From NCBI GenBank assembly GCA_963702835.1, contig OY969762.1:1178001-1242000 (forward strand): a DNA stretch of 64,000 bases. The letters are read 5' to 3'. The stretch is from JAFGAV01 sp041479055. Lineage in GTDB: Bacteria > Acidobacteriota > Aminicenantia > Aminicenantales > JAFGAV01. The notes beneath the pieces were generated by a model that saw only the letters and a program-made list of their open reading frames with translations, was not told the DNA's origin and did not search any database. Below, piece after piece: positions 17,148-26,312 of this stretch (positions within the stretch are counted from its first letter, which is position 1; the number at the start of each line of letters is the position of its first letter). Both the position numbers and the translations under genes were made by a program.

Positions 17148-19304
17148 ATGACCCTCGAACCGGGACTCATCCTTGGTCACTACCGGCTCATCGAAAAGCT
17201 CGGCCAGGGAGGCGTGGGGGTGGTCTGGAAAGCCCATGACCTCAAGCTTGACCGGACCGTAGCCGTCAAGTTCATGCCCGAGGGTTTGGCCGGCGACCCC
17301 CAGCGCCGGGCCTTGTTCGAGCGCGAAGCCAAGGCCATCGCCGCGCTCCATCAGGCGAACATCGTCACGGTCTACACCATTGAAGAGGAGGAAGGTCTCA
17401 GCTTCTTCACCATGGAGTTTGTCGACGGCGAGACCCTCGACCGGCGAATCGCACCGGGCGGGCTGTCCCTGGAGGCCTTCCTGAGGATCGCCGTTCCGCT
17501 GACCGAGGCCGTAGCCGCGGCCCATGAGCGCGGCATCATCCACCGGGACTTGAAACCCGGAAGCATCATGATCGACCGGGAGGGGACGGTGAAAGTCCTC
17601 GATTTCGGACTGGCCCGGGTTCTGAAAAGACTCCTGCCTCCGCCCCGGCCGGATGAAACGAAGACCGCGGCCGATTCCGAGGGGATCGGCGGAACGATCC
17701 TCTACATGTCCCCCGAGCAGTTGCGGGGCGAGGTCCTGGATCATCGGGCCGACCTCTTCTCCTTGCGTATCATCCTCTACGAGCTGGCCACGGGCAGGCA
17801 TCCTTTTGCCGGCCGAACGGGCGCGGAAACCATTGCGGCCATCCTCAAGACCGACCCGAAGCCGGCGGTCGAGCTCAGCCCGCGATTGCCCCGGCAGTTC
17901 GATAGAATCCTCAGACATTGCTTGGAAAAGAGCGTTCCCTACCGTATGGCCTCGGCCGTCGATCTGCGGGAGGAACTGACGAAGCTGAAACGGGAGGGGC
18001 CGGGTGGGCTCGAGGACGCTCTCCCGTCCATCGCCGTCCTGCCCTTCGCGGACATGAGCCGGGAAAAGGACCAGGCCTATTTTTGCGAGGGGATCGCCGA
18101 GGAGATCATCAACGCTTTGTGCCGCGTCCGCGGCTTGCGCGTGGCTTCGAGGACGGCCTCCTTTCAATTCAAGGACGCGAACCTCGAGCCCCGGGACCTG
18201 GGACTGAGGCTCCACGCGGAGACTCTGCTCGAGGGCAGCGTCCGCAAGTCGGGCAACCGGCTCAGGATCACGGCTCAGCTCGTGGACGCCGCGGGCGGGT
18301 TTCATCTCTGGTCGGAATCCTACGACCGCGAGCTTCGGGACGTCTTCGCCATCCAGGAGGAGATCGCCCGCAGCATCGTCCGCGCCCTGCGGGTGACGCT
18401 CAGCCCTCAGGAGAAGGACGCTCTGGAAAGATCGCCGACCCGGCACGTCCAGGCTTACGATTACTATCTCCGCGGACGGAGCTTCTACTATCACTACGGC
18501 AAGCGGGACATCGAGTTCGCCCTCCAGCTCTTCAGCCGGGCGACGGAGCTTGACCCCGGGTATGCTCTGGCCTATGCCGGACAGGCGGACTGCTGGTCGT
18601 ACATCTACCTTTATTCCGAGCGTCGCGATAATGTCCGCCTGCAGGCCGAGGCGGCGGGTCGCCGGGCCGTCGAGCTCGACCCAAATTCGGCCCAGGCCCA
18701 GGCCTCGCATGCTCTATCCCTATCGATCGGGGGCCATCTCGAGGACGCGGAGCGCGCATTTGAGGCCGCAACGAAGCTCGACCCCCATCTCTTCGAAGCT
18801 TGGTATTTCTACGCCCGCCACGCCTTTGTCAACGGCGACCTGGAGAAAGCCGTCCGATTGTTCCAAGCGGCCAGCCGCGTGCGGCCCGACGATTTTCAGG
18901 CGCCGCTCCTTGTCGCCCAGATCTACGACGCCCTGGGACGGAAGGAAGAGGCTCGGACCGCCCGGCTCCGCGGGGTGGCCCAGGTGCCCGATCGCATCGA
19001 GCTTCATCCGGACGATGCGCGAGCGCTTTACATGGGCGCCAACGGACTCGTCGCCCTGGGCGAGCGGGATAAGGGCCTGGATTGGGCCCGTCGGGCCCGG
19101 CTCCTCGAGCCCAACGAGCCGATGCTGCTCTACAACCTGGGGTGCATCTATTCTCTGGCCGGAGAACTGAAAGAGGCCCTGGATTGCCTGGAAAAAGCCC
19201 AATCCCTGGGGCTGACCCAGAAGGGATGGTTCGAACATGACAGCAACCTCGACGCCCTCAGGTCCCACCCAAGGTTCAAGGCGCTCATGGCCAAGCTCGG
19301 ATAG
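17148..19304 (+). CDS. Eukaryotic-type Ser/Thr protein kinase with TolB/FlgO-like and TPR domains
   Basis: 718 residues from ATG 17148; longer starts lie inside the promoter region. Kinase domain about 10-280: Gly-rich loop GQGGVGVV (19-26), VAVKF with Lys41, HRDLKPGSIM (132-141), DFGLARVL (152-159) and the MSPEQLRGE activation segment. The catalytic-loop Asn that normally follows HRDLKPx is Ser139. Next comes a SIAVLPFADMS...YFCEGIAEEI domain (about 290-420), as in adenylate-cyclase/TPR proteins, and then several tetratricopeptide repeats to the end. No membrane helix is seen, so it is probably cytoplasmic. Loss of the Asn may impair Mg binding. Confidence 0.85.
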   Translation: MTLEPGLILGHYRLIEKLGQGGVGVVWKAHDLKLDRTVAVKFMPEGLAGDPQRRALFEREAKAIAALHQANIVTVYTIEEEEGLSFFTMEFVDGETLDRRIAPGGLSLEAFLRIAVPLTEAVAAAHERGIIHRDLKPGSIMIDREGTVKVLDFGLARVLKRLLPPPRPDETKTAADSEGIGGTILYMSPEQLRGEVLDHRADLFSLRIILYELATGRHPFAGRTGAETIAAILKTDPKPAVELSPRLPRQFDRILRHCLEKSVPYRMASAVDLREELTKLKREGPGGLEDALPSIAVLPFADMSREKDQAYFCEGIAEEIINALCRVRGLRVASRTASFQFKDANLEPRDLGLRLHAETLLEGSVRKSGNRLRITAQLVDAAGGFHLWSESYDRELRDVFAIQEEIARSIVRALRVTLSPQEKDALERSPTRHVQAYDYYLRGRSFYYHYGKRDIEFALQLFSRATELDPGYALAYAGQADCWSYIYLYSERRDNVRLQAEAAGRRAVELDPNSAQAQASHALSLSIGGHLEDAERAFEAATKLDPHLFEAWYFYARHAFVNGDLEKAVRLFQAASRVRPDDFQAPLLVAQIYDALGRKEEARTARLRGVAQVPDRIELHPDDARALYMGANGLVALGERDKGLDWARRARLLEPNEPMLLYNLGCIYSLAGELKEALDCLEKAQSLGLTQKGWFEHDSNLDALRSHPRFKALMAKLG

Positions 19305-19442
19305 TCATCCCCCCGAGTCCTATTCATTGAGCGCTTCTCGCGATATCAGCAATCCCGGCACGAGGCAACTGTCTAAAGCACTGTTGTGATGATGGCGAAT
19401 GATGATTTCTGGAACCTGAAGCTCTGACCGCTAAGCTGCCCC

Positions 19443-19943
19443 CTATTTCCATCTCATAACAACGCGCTTGTAATATTCCGCTTTTCCCACCAATATGTTT
19501 ATTTGGTTAAAGACATTCTCCAAAACTGCAGCCAAATCGTTATTAATAGTGTTGTTTAAGTTTTCATAATTAGATACGCTGTAATCTTCCGTGTTTAAAA
19601 GAGTCCACCCAGCCGTGGTTTTGATATCCATCATTATCTTATCACCCGGTACTTCAGAAACCAATATCTGAAATTTGTAATTGCCCTGAATCACAGATTT
19701 GTATCCGCTTGGAGTGAATTTTTCCTCCTCAGTGATAATGAGTCCGCTCTCCTTGCTCGTTCCCAAAGGATAAATGGTCAAACCCTGCATCTGCAAAGCT
19801 ACTAAACATGCGCTATAGACCTTGTCTTTGGTCGTATTGGACCATATGGCCTGCCTGATGCATTCATCGGGTATAACGCGAGGAGCTGGTGTTACACATC
19901 CTGCCAATAGCAATGCGCACAACCAAAATAGATTCTTTTTCAT
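19443..19943 (-). CDS. AT-rich hypothetical lipoprotein
   Basis: 166 residues starting MKKNLFWLCALLLAGC, a lipoprotein signal with lipobox LAGC (Cys16). The mature part is alpha/beta without a family I recognise; it has a cluster of polar residues (SNYENLNNTINNDL) near the end. The gene is clearly richer in A and T than its neighbours, with codons such as AAT, ATA and TTA in use, which suggests recent acquisition. It stands alone between the kinase and the DUF937 remnant. Confidence 0.7.
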   Translation of the reverse strand: MKKNLFWLCALLLAGCVTPAPRVIPDECIRQAIWSNTTKDKVYSACLVALQMQGLTIYPLGTSKESGLIITEEEKFTPSGYKSVIQGNYKFQILVSEVPGDKIMMDIKTTAGWTLLNTEDYSVSNYENLNNTINNDLAAVLENVFNQINILVGKAEYYKRVVMRWK

Positions 19944-20191
19944 TATTATTCCCTCCTCTTTTGCGAACTGCCAGGAAAATCAATCTCCAACCTGCTTGCA
20001 GTTTGAGGATAATAATCTGGAATGTCAATAGGCAATTTCGTCCTACCCGCTTGCAATGCACAACCTGCAAAGTGAAAGTCCGAGGCTCTGATATGGCCAG
20101 TTTAAGGGGCAGGCGCTGATGGCGAAACTTGGATAGCCCTCCCCTCTCGGGAGAGGTTCAGTTCGATTTTACCCGGCTCGGCGCGGATCGA

Positions 20192-20608
20192 TCAGCCCAA
20201 CAATTTTTTCAGGGCTTCCAGGCCGGAGCCCGTAAGGGAGATGGGCTCGATAGTGCCCTTGGGCGTCAGTTTATCTATAACCTGCGGGAGCAACTAGGAC
20301 AAGGCGTCCGCGGCAGCCCCGCGCGACATGCCTGCATCCTTGGCAATCTGCTTGACCTGTCCCTTGCCCAAGGCCTGCCGGATCTGCTCCGGAGAGATGG
20401 GCAGGTTCTGGCCTATAAGAAATTGATTTTCGGCAGCGCCTGCCTGCGGGCCCCGTTTCGCCTCGATGATCCCATCCAACCATGGTGAGGAAGCATAAAT
20501 CCGCAGCTCGGAACCTGTCAAGGACGGCTTGAGCACGGGAAGGGCGACCGGGAAGCCGACCGTGGTGCCCGATGAGCCGGAAATCAACCGGACCTCCCCC
20601 TCCGGCAT
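20192..20608 (-). pseudogene. Broken DUF937/YidB-family remnant fused to a repeat fragment
   Basis: The C-terminal module of a DUF937 (YidB-like) protein is recognisable: LPISPEQIRQALG, VKQIAKDAGMS, ADALS, an amber codon at 20296-20294 where family members have Gln, then LLPQVIDKLTP and a final LEALKKLLG ending at 20192. Upstream of NLPISPEQ the usual Gly-rich N-terminus is missing; instead the frame runs into GSELRIYASSPWLDGIIEA, a stretch that recurs at 22185-22247. The gene is thus both 5' replaced and nonsense-mutated. DUF937 proteins have no settled function. Confidence 0.7.
20461..20520. repeat. About 60-bp repeat, copy 1 (copy 2 at 22185-22247)
   Basis: The two copies are in the same orientation and nearly identical across GCCTCGAT...CCATCCAACCAT...GTGAGGAAGCATAAAT...AACCTGTCA. 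On the minus strand both encode IYASS(P/R)WLDGIIEA. Copy 2 has lost one base near 22228 relative to this one. Confidence 0.7.
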
Positions 20609-20716
20609 AAACGAGTTTGATGATCAATAATAATCCGCGTTTTCGGTCGCTATGAGAGCGACCTGTTCAAAGACATGCGGAGGCGGTGGCTTTTCGGCCA
20701 CAGCTGCCCCATCGGG

Positions 20717-20878
20717 CTAGAGAGGCCAGACGATACGGCGGGAATTCTTGCGGATCCCAGCGGCCGCTTTCTGAAGCGCGACGACGATCTCGATCTTTTT
20801 TTCAAAAGGGAGATTTGCCAATTGGCGGCGCCGGTCGCGTTTTTTCAGAAAAATCTTCTCCGCGGCCTCATCGTTCAT
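20717..20878 (-). CDS. Small basic protein, 53 aa
   Basis: ATG 20878 to TAG 20717. The sequence begins MNDEAAEKIFLKKRDRRRQ and continues with LANLPFEKKIEIVVALQKAA, a helical, basic pattern that resembles the short proteins often found just upstream of nucleotidyltransferase or toxin-type genes. The partner gene is not present here; downstream lies only the DUF937 remnant. It may be a surviving half of a lost pair. There is no convincing ribosome-binding site, so the call is tentative. Confidence 0.45.
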   Translation of the reverse strand: MNDEAAEKIFLKKRDRRRQLANLPFEKKIEIVVALQKAAAGIRKNSRRIVWPL

Positions 20879-20994
20879 GGAATTGCTTCTCGAATTTCTT
20901 AAACTTGCCGGCCAGCCCTAAAGATCCCAGGGTTCTGGAAAGAAAGGTCCGCTCACGGGCCTGCCGCCGGTTTTTTTGGATACCGCTGCTAGTC

Positions 20995-21831
20995 CTATTG
21001 CTTGACCAGTTCGACCCGGCGGTTCTTGGCCCGGCCCTCCTCGGTGTCGTTGGACGCAACAGGCGCAAACGGGCCGCACCCGGAAGCTCGCAGGCGGGCA
21101 GGGGCGATGCCGTGGTCGCGGACGAGCGCCTGCAGGACGGCCTCGGCCCGGTCTTGGGAGAGCTTGATGTTGCTGTCCACGCCGCCCACGTTGTCCGTGT
21201 GGCCCACCACATAGACCTTGAGGCTGGGGTCGGATGTCAGGAGCTTGGCAATCTCCCCGATGGCCTGGGCCGACTCGGGTTTGATGGTGGACTTGCCAGT
21301 GTCGAAGTAGATGCCGTAGACCGCTACGTGGCCCGTGGCCCGGATGTCGTTGCCGAAGGCCGCCGCGTCCGCCACGATGTACTGCTCCATCGCTTTTTTC
21401 TCGACGATCCGCAGCCAGATCTTGCCGTTCCCCTTCTCGACCTGCGCCCACACTTCCTGGCCGTCCTTGACGATCTTTCCGTTCACCCACCTCTGCGGGT
21501 CGCTCTGGAGGATCGTGCCACCCACCTTTCGGATGGCGTTCTCGTAGTTCCGGACAATGGCGAGACCGCTCGGTTCGCTGGCCTGTTGTCCAATGAAATC
21601 GTAGGTGAGGAAGGTGAACTTGCCTTCGACTGGGGTCTTCGGGCCCTTCGTCGCGAAGAATTCGTAGACCCCGAAATCCTCGACTTTGCAGGCCTCGATG
21701 CGGTATTCCGGCATGCGCGTGGGGAACAGCGGGTGGTCCTTACAGCCGGCGCGGTCCGACTGCTGGGCGGCGACGCCCGTCGCCAGCAAGAGAAACACCG
21801 CGCTCATCAGAACGATCAATGCCTTTTTCAT
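20995..21831 (-). CDS. OmpA-family outer-membrane protein
   Basis: 278 residues with a signal peptide (MKKALIVLMSAVFLLLATG, cleavage after GVAA). Residues about 25-150 form an unknown N-terminal domain with two Cys. Residues about 165-278 are an OmpA-like peptidoglycan-binding domain: IYFDTGKSTIKPES, VVGHTDNVGG, LSQDRAEAVLQALV, GCGPFAPVASNDTEEGRAKNRRVEL. The Asp and Arg that bind diaminopimelate are present. There is an AAGGAGAAAG site before ATG. It tethers the outer membrane to the cell wall by family knowledge. Confidence 0.9.
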   Translation of the reverse strand: MKKALIVLMSAVFLLLATGVAAQQSDRAGCKDHPLFPTRMPEYRIEACKVEDFGVYEFFATKGPKTPVEGKFTFLTYDFIGQQASEPSGLAIVRNYENAIRKVGGTILQSDPQRWVNGKIVKDGQEVWAQVEKGNGKIWLRIVEKKAMEQYIVADAAAFGNDIRATGHVAVYGIYFDTGKSTIKPESAQAIGEIAKLLTSDPSLKVYVVGHTDNVGGVDSNIKLSQDRAEAVLQALVRDHGIAPARLRASGCGPFAPVASNDTEEGRAKNRRVELVKQ

Positions 21832-22323
21832 GGTCTTTCTCCTTTTCCTTTAGTCACCTTATCAGGCCGCACGTCACTTGCCCTTCGTTACCTGGCTGAA
21901 GTCGGCCTTCCCCAGATTGCGCGGCGTGGGAAATTACCGCTCCCGGTGCTGAATCAACCGTGATAATCACGCGCGAATAATATCGCCGGAGGCGGGGCGA
22001 TGTCAATGCCATTCAAGGCGTAAAAAGTGGAAAGTGTTGACGCGGCCCCAAAAAATTAGTTGCCGTTTGCCGCGTGCAATTCTACCCCGCTTCTTTTATA
22101 GATCCATCGTCAAGTACTCGAAGAGTGAGCCAATCATAGTTGCCTCGACTGATGATTTTTTCTATTGAGTTTTGAAGCCGATTTGCCTCGATAATTCCAT
22201 CCAACCATCGTGAGGAAGCATAAATCAGAGCTCAGAACCTGTCAGGGTGATCATCAACCCGAAATCCTATTCAAAGTCTTAGCTCCGGCGGATGAATCTT
22301 CCATGAGCCTGAAGACCGGCTGT
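21832..22323. other. Gap upstream of OmpA with gene remnant and repeat copy 2
   Basis: On the minus strand, from about 22232 to the TAG at about 22087, an open stretch reads YASSRWLDGIIEANRLQ...NYDWLTLRVLDDGS and ends in KEAG. It has no start and no family I know, and begins in the repeat shared with 20461-20520. The rest (21832-22080) shows only the presumed OmpA promoter region, with no gene. Confidence 0.5.
22185..22247. repeat. About 60-bp repeat, copy 2
   Basis: Direct repeat of 20461-20520, about 1.7 kb away. In this copy the frame continues on the minus strand into a 30-residue C-terminal tail, whereas in copy 1 it runs into a DUF937 module; this suggests copy 1 was created by recombination. 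Confidence 0.7.
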
Positions 22324-24891
22324 TTACCGGCAGAGCAAGACGACTTTCTGCTCGACATAGCCCGGCTTGGCCGCGGCCGGGAAAGTGATTTTCAAGCGGC
22401 CCTTGTCCAGGGCTGCTCCCTTGACCGAATCGACCAAATGGGAGTTCTGGAGGGAAAGATAATAGCTCTCCCCGGCCAGCCCCTCCAACAGGAGCTCGAG
22501 CCGATTCTCATTGCCGGTGAGGTCGATGATCCTTAGCCCCCGGCTGAGGTCGCCGGTTTCGGAGAACACATAAGGCGGGACGACTTCTACGGCAGGCTTG
22601 AGGACGAAATCAACCCGGTCTTCTCCCGATAGAGAGAAACGGACCTCCGCCCGCGCGGCCCGTTCCGTCCTGACCTCATGGAAAGGAATTTCCTTGCCGT
22701 TGAGCCGGGCTCGCCTGACCCGGACCGCCGGGCCAAGGGCGGGAGAAAGCGCCATAGTCCAGCCCTTGGCTTCTCGGCTTCGGACCTCGATCCTCAACCC
22801 GACATCTTTACGAAAATAGGACAGGTCAAACGACGCTTCGGCCAGCCGGACACCTTGGACCGAAGCGGCCGGCCACCAAGCCGGAAATCTGGGCTCGAAG
22901 GAAATAACCTTGGCCGCTGCATCTCCGTCAAGGCCCAGAAGCCCCTTGATCAGGGGCAGGACCACTCCTCCCGTAGAGAATCCTTGATGGGCCACGGCTT
23001 CGGCCGGCCAGATGTTCTGGTGACCGGAGAACAGTTCGGCAACTTCGCCCAGGGCATTGTCGAAAGTGTGCTGAACATTGGCCATTAAGGCTATATAGCC
23101 GGGCAGGTTGAAGTCGTTGCGGAAAAGGGCGGCCGCTACCCAGCCGGTAAGGAACGGCCAAACAGCCCCGTAATTGTAGTTGAGGGGTTCATAATAGGGA
23201 CTGGCCGAAGACATCATCCTCACGCCCCAGTCGGTCATCATGTCCGACCGGTTGAGCCGGGCCAGAGTCCTGCGGGCCTTGTCTTCCTCTCCTAGACCCC
23301 AGAAAAGCCCGAAAGCGCTCCAGGGCGTCGGCTCGAGAACACGCTGGCCCTCGGCGTTGAAAGCATAACAATAGAACCCTTTTTCCTCGTCCCAAAATTT
23401 TGTCCGGAAGGATGCGGCGGCCTTCAAAGCGGCCGGCCGGGCCCGGCCGGCATAAGTCTCGTCTCCCGCTGCGGCGGCCAGTTTTTCCATGGCTTGGGCT
23501 GCCCGGCACCAAGCCGCGGCCAGGAAGATATCCGTCTGGATGTCGGTCAGAGAGCCGAACTCCAAAGCACCCAGGCCGGCCCGGCGGTTGTCCATCAGGC
23601 CGTCCCCGTCCTCGTCCGTGGCCAGGCACCAGTCGAAGGCCTTGGTGAGCGAAGGCCAGGCCTCCCGAACAAAAGCCGTGTCACCCGACAGCCTCCAGTA
23701 ATCATGGACGGCGGCGATATAGAGCGGCGTCGTGTCGGCGTGGATATAGCCGTAGGGATAATCCTTGAACCAGGGGATCAGGCCGGCCGACTGGGATAGC
23801 TCATGGGCCATCTTCCCGTCCTCTCTCTGCCAGCGCCGGTTGAAGGCCAAAACATCGCGGACCGTCGAAAAAGCGCCGAGGCCGGAGAGGCAGAAGGAAT
23901 TGAGGAAGGCGTCGCCGCCGAAGAACCAGCCGAAGCCCGGCCGGCCGCTCGTGCCCGAAACCCCCAGCCCGGCAACCATCCCCAAGCCTAGGTCGGGGTT
24001 GTCCACCAGAAGGTTGTCGAAAGCGACCTTGGCCCACTCCAGGGCCAGGTTGAGCGCCTTCTCAGGCGTACGCAGTTGCGGCAGGGACTCGCGCAGCCGG
24101 CGATAGTGAGACTCGGTTTTTCGGTAATACGACTCCGGGTCAGCAGCCAGCCGGAGATAAACTTCTTTCACCGCCTGGCGGTCTCCCCTGCCGCCGGCCA
24201 GGACTACGGGAATGAACCGGCTTTCCGTCTCAGCGGGGTTCGAGATCACGATCTTGAACTCATTCGGCCTGTCGGACAACATGTGGGCCGGCGTGTAGGA
24301 AACGGGTTCGGCCGCCGGCGAGCCGACAAAACCATGGTTCTGGCGCGTCGGCTCGGAGATGAGATAAGCCCGCAGCTCCTTGTCCCAGGAAGCGTACTGG
24401 CCCCCCAGCCCGGCCGGCCACATGGGCTGCAGGACCGGCAGGAAGCCGCAGATGATGGTCAAAGGCTCAGTCGTGTCTACCGCCAACAGGATGACGGCGC
24501 CGGGATCGTCCACGGGCGTGAGGAATGAGGCCTGTATAGTAAACGATTGGTAAACGAAGGTCAGAGTGGTTACTGCCGGAGTCACCGAGACCGAGCGGAC
24601 GATAGCCCCGCCCGGTATGGGCCGGCTGCTTGTGCCGACCAGGAAGGAGAACTCGAAGTCCCTCAGGATCTTCAAGGGGTAGGCCCAGGCTTCGAAGCAT
24701 CCGCTCTCCGCGCCCAGGATAACGAACTTCCGGCCAGCCTTGTCAAAATAGGCGCTCGGCCGGGCCGGCCGCTTGAACCCGATATCGCACGGCTCAAAGG
24801 CGAAACGCGGAATGAGTCCATCAAGGGCCCAAGCTTTGGCTGCGGAACAAACCAGGATTAAGATGAAGAGGACGGTGGTTTTCTTAGCCAT
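22324..24891 (-). CDS. Exported (alpha/alpha)6 glycosidase, amylo-alpha-1,6-glucosidase/GH15-like
   Basis: 855 residues from ATG 24891, which begins a signal peptide (MAKKTTVLFILILVCSAAKAWA); a longer frame start at 24930 overlaps the upstream gene. N-terminal beta-sandwich about 20-270. Six-hairpin catalytic domain about 290-660, with GWFFGGDAF, YIHADTTPLYI, DWCLATDEDGDGLMDNRR, the repeated helical hairpins and GAVWPFLTGW. A C-terminal beta domain follows. This is the architecture of trehalase, glucoamylase and debranching-type enzymes acting on alpha-glucans. Starts two bases after the metallopeptidase stop, so the two are co-transcribed. A decayed partial copy lies at 16262-16718. Confidence 0.8.
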   Translation of the reverse strand: MAKKTTVLFILILVCSAAKAWALDGLIPRFAFEPCDIGFKRPARPSAYFDKAGRKFVILGAESGCFEAWAYPLKILRDFEFSFLVGTSSRPIPGGAIVRSVSVTPAVTTLTFVYQSFTIQASFLTPVDDPGAVILLAVDTTEPLTIICGFLPVLQPMWPAGLGGQYASWDKELRAYLISEPTRQNHGFVGSPAAEPVSYTPAHMLSDRPNEFKIVISNPAETESRFIPVVLAGGRGDRQAVKEVYLRLAADPESYYRKTESHYRRLRESLPQLRTPEKALNLALEWAKVAFDNLLVDNPDLGLGMVAGLGVSGTSGRPGFGWFFGGDAFLNSFCLSGLGAFSTVRDVLAFNRRWQREDGKMAHELSQSAGLIPWFKDYPYGYIHADTTPLYIAAVHDYWRLSGDTAFVREAWPSLTKAFDWCLATDEDGDGLMDNRRAGLGALEFGSLTDIQTDIFLAAAWCRAAQAMEKLAAAAGDETYAGRARPAALKAAASFRTKFWDEEKGFYCYAFNAEGQRVLEPTPWSAFGLFWGLGEEDKARRTLARLNRSDMMTDWGVRMMSSASPYYEPLNYNYGAVWPFLTGWVAAALFRNDFNLPGYIALMANVQHTFDNALGEVAELFSGHQNIWPAEAVAHQGFSTGGVVLPLIKGLLGLDGDAAAKVISFEPRFPAWWPAASVQGVRLAEASFDLSYFRKDVGLRIEVRSREAKGWTMALSPALGPAVRVRRARLNGKEIPFHEVRTERAARAEVRFSLSGEDRVDFVLKPAVEVVPPYVFSETGDLSRGLRIIDLTGNENRLELLLEGLAGESYYLSLQNSHLVDSVKGAALDKGRLKITFPAAAKPGYVEQKVVLLCR

Positions 24892-24893
24892 GC

Positions 24894-26152
24894 TCAGGAC
24901 TCGGCCTTGTTCTTCAAGGCAGTTTTCCATCGCACCTCAAGCTCTTGGATTGTAAAGCCATATACTTTTTGGAAGGCCTTCCGGCTATCAGAATCGGCTG
25001 CCTGGAACCAAGCCTTCAATTTATCCCGGCCTTGGGTCCGGATCAGATAATCAATCACCGAGGCGGCCTCCAGAGAATAAGCCTTGTGATGCTGGGCCCT
25101 GAATTTGACCCCTTCCTGGAGAAGCGTCTGGAGGGGGACAAAATCCTTTGTCTGCACTATGGATAGGGCTAGCGCATCGGGCGGCGGAAGGAGCGGCCAG
25201 TTCTTGTAGAAAGACTGGAAATAGACGACATAGTCACCTATCCCCTCGTGCAGGAAAGGAGGAATGGGCTTGTAGCCGGCAAAGAACGCCTTTCTTAGGT
25301 CCGACTCGCCCCGCAGGGGCTGGGAGGCGAGCGGCCCCGAGTCAAAGTGGCCTAGGAAGAGCGCGGCATGGCCGATCTCGTGGTGGAGCACGGTCAGGGA
25401 GAATGCGTTGAGATAGAGGACGTTGACCCGTGCGGTCAGGCGGCCGGCACCCTGATCCTGGCCGGGATCCTTGACGATGGTCGCTCCAAAGCTCATGTTG
25501 CCCATCGAGCCCTTAAGCTGTTTGGCCTCGGGCAGCCGGCCTGGATAAAGAAGGACAGAAATCCGGCCGGCCTGGGAAGGGGCGGCCGGCTCGGACAAGC
25601 CCTGAGGAGCATCTGTCTTTAGAAGCCGAAAAGTCTTCTCCGCCTCTGTCTCCAAGCCCAGGCAGGAGACGATGGCGGTGAAGGCTTCCTCAGCGCTCCG
25701 CTTGATCAAATCCAGGTCTTTATCAGCCTGGCTGCCCGGATGGACAAAAAACGCAAAATGGGCCGTCTCGGCCGCTTTCCATGTTTTTAAGTCAACGCTC
25801 TTGTCCCCGGCCGCCTTCTCCTCGAAGAAGCTGAACATTTTTTCCCCAAAGTCTATGACGCTCTGGCCCAGGTGCTTCTCCAGGAGCCGGCTGAGCTCGG
25901 CCGTTGAGCCGGCCGCGCAGAGAGGCTCGAGCTCCTCAGGCTTGACGGTTGTACGGAGGTACTCGAAAAGCAGCCCGGTCAGCTTTTGAAAATAAACCGC
26001 CCGGTCGCCGGATAGTTTATCCTGGCTGATGACGCGCTCGATCATGGTTTGAACAGGATCCCAGCTGCAGGCCAAACTTCCGCCGGCCCAGCAGCCATTA
26101 GGAAAACAGCACAAAATCCTATGCCAGCAAATTGTTTGAGATTTTTTTTCAT
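24894..26152 (-). pseudogene. Peptidase MA-like metallopeptidase with signal peptide out of frame
   Basis: From ATG 26152 (preceded by GAGGAAA) a signal peptide is read, MKKNLKQFAGIGFCAV..., ending with a stop at 26042. The enzyme body is one frame away. It reads DPVQTMIERVISQ and continues 383 residues from an ATG at 26045 to the stop at 24894. The body has the gluzincin motif HHEIGHAAL with a distal HEGIGDY Glu, so it is a peptidase-MA-like zinc protease. A single-base deletion near 26050 would join signal and body. If the sequence is right, the body begins at ATG 26045, overlapping the leader stop as ATGA. The glycosidase gene follows after two bases. Confidence 0.65.
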
Positions 26153-26312
26153 GGGTTTCCTCTTGCCGTGCTTTGATATTAGCGCGCCGCCAAAAGCGAA
26201 TCAAGCGCCTCAGGGCTCTATGCCGAAAAGTGTGGTTCATTTGTTATGGACGCGGAGGGTCTGAGGAAAGAGCGAGGTGCCATGAGCAGTTTAGCCACGA
26301 AATCTCTTTGGA

